In this document: piece by piece, positions 22,070-26,448 of the stretch | Layout of the letters: every line of letters begins with the position of its first letter | Position numbering within the stretch: the stretch's first letter is position 1 | Assembly (NCBI GenBank): GCA_964508655.1 | Contig: CAZDUO010000054.1 | Location: forward strand, 1 to 26,448 | Length of the DNA: 26,448 nucleotides | Source of the DNA: VBAS01 sp964508655 | GTDB taxonomy: Bacteria > Bacteroidota > Bacteroidia > Chitinophagales > Chitinophagaceae | Reading direction: 5' to 3' | Position numbers and translations under genes: made by a program | The notes under the pieces: generated by a model | The model's input: only the letters and a program-made list of their open reading frames with translations | Databases searched by the model: none | What the model was told of the DNA's origin: nothing

Positions 22070-22131
22070 AACAGGTGATTCTATTTTTTAATGGGATGTA
22101 CAAACCTGGATTCACCTTTTGGCAGATGTGT

Positions 22132-23040
22132 TTAATAACCCCAATTCTTCATGATGGTTAAATTTTCTTTGGCGCATTCCAGTGGTGTTTTGCCCTGGTA
22201 GCTTTCCTGCTCGATGATGTAATGAACGCCCCGGGTAGTACGGCGCACTTCATCAATCACGGCTTTCAGGTTCACTATGCCGGCGCCAAGTATGGTGCTT
22301 TCATATTTTTCATTCCCGCCGGCAGCAGCTATTTCATCCTTTACATGCAGGGATAAAAAACGGCCGGGATATTTTTTCACTACATCCATGGCGTTGGCGC
22401 CGCCATTGTACAAGTTGCCCGTGTCCAGTTGTATAATCACCAGCGAAGCATCAGTATGATTCAGGATGATATCAAACAGCACTTCGCCATCCAGTTTTTC
22501 GCTGAATTCAAAATCGTGGTTGTGGTAGCCAAACTTCATTCCGGATTTTTTGCACAGCTCGCCGCTTTTGTTGAACACGTCCATAAAACCCAGCAGGCTG
22601 CTTCGGTCTTTGCGGTATTTATTGTCCATCCAGGGGCTGATGACATACTGCTGGCCCATGTAGGCGGCATCATCCACGGTGTATTTCCACGGGTCGGTAA
22701 AATCTTTTTTCGTTTCATCCCAGTGCTGGGCGCTCATCACGGTATGCCCGCTCGGCATTTTCATACCCAGGTCATCCAGTATTTTTTTGAATTCAGCCGG
22801 TGTATAGCCGTAAAATTTTCTGTTGACGTAGTTGGCATGCTCCACATTTTTATATCCCATTGCCGCCAGTTGTTTCAGCGTGCCCAGCGGATCTTTATTC
22901 ATATCATCCCTGACAGAGTAAAGCTGGATGCCGATTACTTCACCCTTTGCCAGGCCTACAAACGACAACCGGGGAAGAAAAGAAGCACCGGCCAGTGCTG
23001 CAGCCGAATGCGTAATAAATTTTCTGCGGGATGTTTTCAT
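22132..23040 (-). CDS. Sugar phosphate isomerase/epimerase, Tat-exported
   Basis: This 302-residue TIM-barrel protein belongs to the xylose isomerase-like/AP endonuclease 2 superfamily. It starts with a Tat signal, TSRRKFITHSAAALAGASF (twin Arg at residues 5-6), so it acts in the periplasm. Barrel landmarks: IGIQLYSVRDDM (strand 1), GYKNVEHANY, GMKFGYHNHDFEF, VIIQLDTGNLYNGG (metal-ligand Asp region), LSLHVKDE and HYIIEQES (Glu near the C-terminus). Family members isomerise or epimerise sugars; several Tat-exported relatives act on 3-keto-glycosides or inosose-type compounds. It starts 42 bases after the GH172 gene on the same strand, so both are probably one operon. A TAGTTTCG word (23057-23064, minus strand) might also give it its own promoter. 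Confidence 0.88.
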   Translation of the reverse strand: MKTSRRKFITHSAAALAGASFLPRLSFVGLAKGEVIGIQLYSVRDDMNKDPLGTLKQLAAMGYKNVEHANYVNRKFYGYTPAEFKKILDDLGMKMPSGHTVMSAQHWDETKKDFTDPWKYTVDDAAYMGQQYVISPWMDNKYRKDRSSLLGFMDVFNKSGELCKKSGMKFGYHNHDFEFSEKLDGEVLFDIILNHTDASLVIIQLDTGNLYNGGANAMDVVKKYPGRFLSLHVKDEIAAAGGNEKYESTILGAGIVNLKAVIDEVRRTTRGVHYIIEQESYQGKTPLECAKENLTIMKNWGY

Positions 23041-23082
23041 TGTAAATATTTTTTTCCGAAACTACTTAATTTGAAAATACAG

Positions 23083-24246
23083 TCAGTTTATTTCCAGTTC
23101 ATTTTTAGCCGGAAGTTTTGGAAAAGTATTATGCGGTTCGGTTTGATACCAGTACACTACCGAGCTGATATCCGATTGCTGTATCAAATAACGGCCACCG
23201 CTTCGCCAGCCCAGGTCCTGGATAGTGATACGCAGATTTTTTTCAAACCGAACCGGGTCCATGATGTGCCAGCGGTACATGCCGAAGCGCTGCATTACGT
23301 TGTAGTGGCCATCGCCTCGTATAACCTGGTGCAGCCCGGCATAGGCAGTAGAGAATTCAGTGTAATCCACTACTTCCACCCCGGCTTCATTTTTTCTCCG
23401 GGTATCAAAATCATACGAACCGCAGAAATAATCTTCGGTGCCGGTGCCGTTGATTGTCGGGAATTTTGTATCGCCATCCATGTAAAACTTTATTTCGCCT
23501 TCGCCCCACCAGCCGTTGTTGTGTACGCCCCATGCCATATAGGTGCCCACATAGTGTCCTTTGCCAGCGATGCTGTCAATCAATGTACAGATGCCATCTT
23601 TCACTCTTGCTGTTCTTCTGAACTGAGCATGAAAATAAGCAGCGTCATCGGGCACTTCGGTAAGTGTAAAATCAATCTGGTAAAACAACCGCATACTTTC
23701 TACATTGATATTGGTCATGGTGATTCTGCATTTTTTGCGGAAGGGCATCACCCAGTAACAATTGAATGCACTGCCGGGATTGATAATAACCGCTTGCGAA
23801 TTCAGGTGAGCATACGATCCCCAGCCGGCACCAAAAAAATCACCCACCGGCGCTTCCACAGAAGGTTCTTTTTCATCATCCCAGTAAAAACGAAGAATGG
23901 AAAACCGCCAGTTACCGGTTGGCGTCATCCAGATATGCTGAATGGCGCCGGGGCCGTTGATTTCGGCAAGGGTGAAGGTTTCGCCGGGCTTGATGTCGAC
24001 AAAGGGATTCACTTTCCAGCCCTGGCCAAGTTCACGGGCTGCATTTTTAGCACTGCCGGTTTCCGGGGTCGCCATGCCGCCTTTGCCCGGCTCGCCGGTA
24101 AGATTCTCCGGGCTGATAGATCTCGATTTAGCATTGCTCAGCCGGAACAGGTTGCCAAGATTCATATCAAGCCCGTTGAAGGTGCCGGTTTTTTGCGCTG
24201 ATGTAACCAGTGTTATAAATAACAGGGGGAAGAATATCTTTCTCAT
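23083..24246 (-). CDS. Glycoside hydrolase family 172 (DUF2961) protein
   Basis: This 387-residue secreted enzyme belongs to the DUF2961 family, now GH172, whose characterised members hydrolyse alpha-D-fructofuranosides, including difructose dianhydride I, or arabinofuranosides. The signal peptide (1-17, ending VTSAQ) is followed by two jelly-roll domains. The family signatures are visible: GPGAIQHIWMTP (98-109), WWGEGEIKFYMDGD (246-259) and FPTINGTGTEDYFCG (262-276). The Glu residues of the second and third motifs correspond to the catalytic pair of the family. The start is ATG 24246 (MRKIFFP); TTG two codons upstream is not needed. It is the first gene of a pair with the Tat-exported isomerase. 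No SusC/SusD genes are visible in the window. Confidence 0.9.
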   Translation of the reverse strand: MRKIFFPLLFITLVTSAQKTGTFNGLDMNLGNLFRLSNAKSRSISPENLTGEPGKGGMATPETGSAKNAARELGQGWKVNPFVDIKPGETFTLAEINGPGAIQHIWMTPTGNWRFSILRFYWDDEKEPSVEAPVGDFFGAGWGSYAHLNSQAVIINPGSAFNCYWVMPFRKKCRITMTNINVESMRLFYQIDFTLTEVPDDAAYFHAQFRRTARVKDGICTLIDSIAGKGHYVGTYMAWGVHNNGWWGEGEIKFYMDGDTKFPTINGTGTEDYFCGSYDFDTRRKNEAGVEVVDYTEFSTAYAGLHQVIRGDGHYNVMQRFGMYRWHIMDPVRFEKNLRITIQDLGWRSGGRYLIQQSDISSVVYWYQTEPHNTFPKLPAKNELEIN

Positions 24247-24367
24247 AAACAAAAAATTTTTTTTTGAATGATGAGAAAGTTAAGGAATAAAAACCGGGGT
24301 GTGATTTACATGCTCAAAAACTTTTTTCAGCATTATTCATTCATTGAATTTTGATACCTTCATTTTT

Positions 24368-25999
24368 ATGAAAAAAATATTTTCACTTTTCATCCTGCTG
24401 ATTTCAATTGCTGCCAAAACCCAAAGCTGGCAGGATACCATAAAAATGATTGATAAAATCATGGACCGGTACAAACCGGGTATGCCCGGCGCCCAGATGG
24501 CCATTAGCCGAAACGGGCAACTGATTTATTCCGGCATAAGAGGACTTGCCGACCTGGAACATAATGTTCCCCTGACTAAAGAATCAAAAACTGAAGCCGG
24601 CTCGGTATCAAAGCAATTTACTGCAGCCGCTATCCTGTTGCTGGAGCAGCAGGGCAAGCTTTCATTGAATGATGACATCCGGAAATATTTACCCGAAATT
24701 CCTGACTATGGCAATACCATCCGTATTTATCATTTGCTGCATCATACCAGCGGATTAAAAGACTGGGGGAGTGTGATTGCACTCAGCGGCTGGCCGCGGG
24801 GTACAAGGGCTTACACAAATGAGGATGCCCTGCAAATTATCGCCAGGCAGAAATCGCTGAACAACCTGCCCGGCGCCGAATACATTTACAGCAATTCAAA
24901 CTACACAAGTCTTACCATCATTGTACAGCGGGTGAGCGGTATGAGTCATGCAGCATTTACAAAAAAATATTTGTTTGAACCGGCAGGCATGAAGAATACG
25001 GAGTGGCGGGATGATTACCGGCGGGTGGTGCCGGGCCGGGCCATAGCCTACAGCCTGCAGGCTAACGTGTATGAAACCACCATGCCCAATGAAGATACTC
25101 ATGGTCATGGCGGCTTGCTTACTACAGCAGAAGACTTGCTGAAGTGGAACCAGTTTTATTTATCCGGCCAATTCGGCAATCCATCTTTGCTGCCGAAGCA
25201 GATTGAAATAAGGCCATTGAACAATGGCAAAAAAAATGCGTATGCAGCGGGGCTTGATGTGGATTCCATTAACGGGTGGCGGGCTATCAGCCATACCGGG
25301 GCCACGGCTGGTTACCGGGCGCAATTGGAATATTTTCCTGATTTGGATTTATCGTTTGCCTGGCTCAGCAATAATGCATCTTCGGCTACTGCATCAGTGC
25401 CCGATGATGTGCGGGATATTTTTGTAAAAGATATTTCTACAGCTGCGGGTTCAGGCAATTTAAAACCTGACAGCAGCATCAGCTGGAAAAAATTCATCGT
25501 TTACGCTGGTGCTTACTTCAACCCACATACCGGAAGCGGGTTTACACTTTATTCTAAAGAAAACGGAATGTACCTGGTACCGGTTGGGGGCCCTTTGCTG
25601 CCCGTAAATGAAAACACTCTGGCAGTAAGAACAGGTCTTTTGATTTTCCAGGAAAATAATCAGCGCATGGTCACGCTAATTAACGCAGCCGGCGATACGG
25701 TGTTATTTTATAAAACCGATACGGCAAGAACAGATAACGCATCGCTGCAGGACTATGCCGGTATTTATTTTTCTGACGAAACTGAATCGTACATGTATGT
25801 GGAGGCAAAAAACGGAAAGTTGATGATGTATCCCCGCAAAGGAATGGAGGAAGAAGCCACATTTACTTACCGTGACGGCGTATATTATCCCGGCGCTGAA
25901 ATTTCATTTCAACGAAACAAGCGGGGTGCAATCACACATTTTTTTGTAAGTGTATCGAGAGCCCGGAAAGTGGAGTTTAAAAAAATACTAAAAGAATAG
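24368..25999 (+). CDS. Serine hydrolase, class C beta-lactamase-like
   Basis: This 543-residue exported protein belongs to the beta-lactamase/penicillin-binding-protein-like superfamily (class C type), whose members hydrolyse peptides, esters or beta-lactams. The signal peptide spans 1-20 (ending AKTQS). The three active-site motifs are intact: SVSK (Ser79, Lys82), YSN (174-176) and HTG (309-311). A C-terminal beta domain (about 375-543) is an extra, DUF-type module (FFVSVSRARKVEFKKI at the end) seen in many Bacteroidota relatives. The start ATG at 24368 gives a proper signal peptide; the upstream TTG at 24344 is rejected. It stands divergent from the GH172 gene. The likely role is cell-wall or peptide processing rather than resistance, but that is inference. 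Confidence 0.9.
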   Translation: MKKIFSLFILLISIAAKTQSWQDTIKMIDKIMDRYKPGMPGAQMAISRNGQLIYSGIRGLADLEHNVPLTKESKTEAGSVSKQFTAAAILLLEQQGKLSLNDDIRKYLPEIPDYGNTIRIYHLLHHTSGLKDWGSVIALSGWPRGTRAYTNEDALQIIARQKSLNNLPGAEYIYSNSNYTSLTIIVQRVSGMSHAAFTKKYLFEPAGMKNTEWRDDYRRVVPGRAIAYSLQANVYETTMPNEDTHGHGGLLTTAEDLLKWNQFYLSGQFGNPSLLPKQIEIRPLNNGKKNAYAAGLDVDSINGWRAISHTGATAGYRAQLEYFPDLDLSFAWLSNNASSATASVPDDVRDIFVKDISTAAGSGNLKPDSSISWKKFIVYAGAYFNPHTGSGFTLYSKENGMYLVPVGGPLLPVNENTLAVRTGLLIFQENNQRMVTLINAAGDTVLFYKTDTARTDNASLQDYAGIYFSDETESYMYVEAKNGKLMMYPRKGMEEEATFTYRDGVYYPGAEISFQRNKRGAITHFFVSVSRARKVEFKKILKE

Positions 26000-26005
26000 C
26001 AGGTA

Positions 26006-26389
26006 TTATTTCAACCGGTAAGCAATGATGAGGGTGAGTTCTTCACCGGCTGCCGGTTTCAGTTCATGGCTGCTGCCGGGCCGTGTAAGAATGGCATCGC
26101 CGGCTTTTACTGCAAATGTTTCCCCGTTCATTTTCATTTGGCCTCGGCCGCTGAGGATGTAATACACTTCGTCCGTTTCCTGCAAATGATAACCGATAGA
26201 TGAGCCCGGATTCAGCACTCTTTTGCAGAAAGCCATTTTAAAGTCTTTCACATTTTCAAAGAAAGGATGTGCATTGGTGCTGCCACCGCCATCATGCGGA
26301 GCGGGCTGCTGCACGGCAATATCCTTTTCGTGTTGCAGCACGTAAGGCCCGGTTTGATTTTTATTTGTAAAAGAAAAAACACACAGCAT
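26006..26389 (-). CDS. Cupin domain protein (signal peptide probably interrupted)
   Basis: The product is a 127-residue single-domain cupin. Motif 1 is GYHLQETDEVYYILSGRG and motif 2 is GDAILTRPGSSHEL, with the histidine and glutamate positions partly conserved (H, E and H visible). Small cupins bind metal or sugars and often act as regulators or isomerases. The ATG at 26387-26389 starts MLCVFSFTNKN, a poor signal peptide. In the same frame upstream is ATG 26435-26437, giving MKPY, then a TAA stop at 26423-26425, then LLLVFLAGAFTM running into the annotated start. A working signal peptide is therefore broken by one codon; this could be a nonsense mutation or a base error. The upstream part ends 11 bases from the window edge. 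Confidence 0.7.
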   Translation of the reverse strand: MLCVFSFTNKNQTGPYVLQHEKDIAVQQPAPHDGGGSTNAHPFFENVKDFKMAFCKRVLNPGSSIGYHLQETDEVYYILSGRGQMKMNGETFAVKAGDAILTRPGSSHELKPAAGEELTLIIAYRLK

Positions 26390-26448
26390 GGTAAATGCGC
26401 CGGCAAGGAAGACGAGTAGAAGTTAATAAGGCTTCATAAATTTTTTTT

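Noticed and set aside
22429..24201. 590-codon plus-strand open frame
   Set aside because: It is antisense to the GH172 and isomerase genes, whose motifs are clear on the minus strand. Its composition (many His, Phe and Cys) is typical of a shadow frame.

Overview
The window reads as chromosomal DNA from a Bacteroidota bacterium, most likely family Chitinophagaceae. This is an inference from moderate GC, TAnnTTTG-type promoter elements, weak Shine-Dalgarno sequences, A-rich start contexts, and lineage-typical gene types (DUF3822 beside rsmD, DUF2027-Smr, exported YqaE, GH172, many signal peptides and lipoproteins). I saw no tRNA, transposase, phage gene or CRISPR array. One structured RNA, RNase P RNA (rnpB), is clear.

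Layout. 1-1843: 3' part of an exported S9 dipeptidyl-peptidase IV-like enzyme. 1844-2201: gene-free, repeat-rich spacer. 2202-3560 (-): MATE exporter, divergent from a compact plus-strand housekeeping run: DUF3822 protein, rsmD, 5-formyl-THF cyclo-ligase, lpxK, rnr and a polyprenyl diphosphate synthase (3751-9928). Several of these overlap by 11-13 bases or lie 5 bases apart, so they are probably partly co-transcribed. 9934-10302 (-): small membrane protein. 10465-12168: APC amino-acid permease. 12364-13380: DUF2027-Smr protein. 13454-13777: small conserved protein of unknown function. 13809-14209: rnpB.

From 14215 the window is dominated by envelope or exported proteins: a membrane coiled-coil protein, a CPBP-type membrane protein, a lipoprotein, an exported YqaE/Pmp3 protein, a cytosolic Asp/Glu racemase-like protein, an exported actin-fold (Ppx/GppA-like) protein, a secreted beta-rich protein, a previously uncounted 53-residue two-helix membrane protein, a Dabb-domain protein, a SnoaL-like lipoprotein, a sugar isomerase/epimerase with a Tat signal next to a GH172 glycosidase (likely one carbohydrate-utilisation operon), a class C beta-lactamase-type serine hydrolase and a cupin gene whose signal peptide appears to be cut by a stop codon.

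Across this backbone lies a set of small hairpin repeats with a CCCGA-loop-TCGGG core. There is a 47-bp tandem pair at 3594-3687, an identical inverted copy right after rnr, and relatives at 5138, 12255 and inside rnpB. I did not find an obviously new multi-gene system. The most unusual items are the repeat-like helices inside RNase P RNA, the exported actin-fold protein, the GPPY motif in RsmD, the Cys-to-Ala site in the racemase-like protein, and the interrupted cupin signal peptide.
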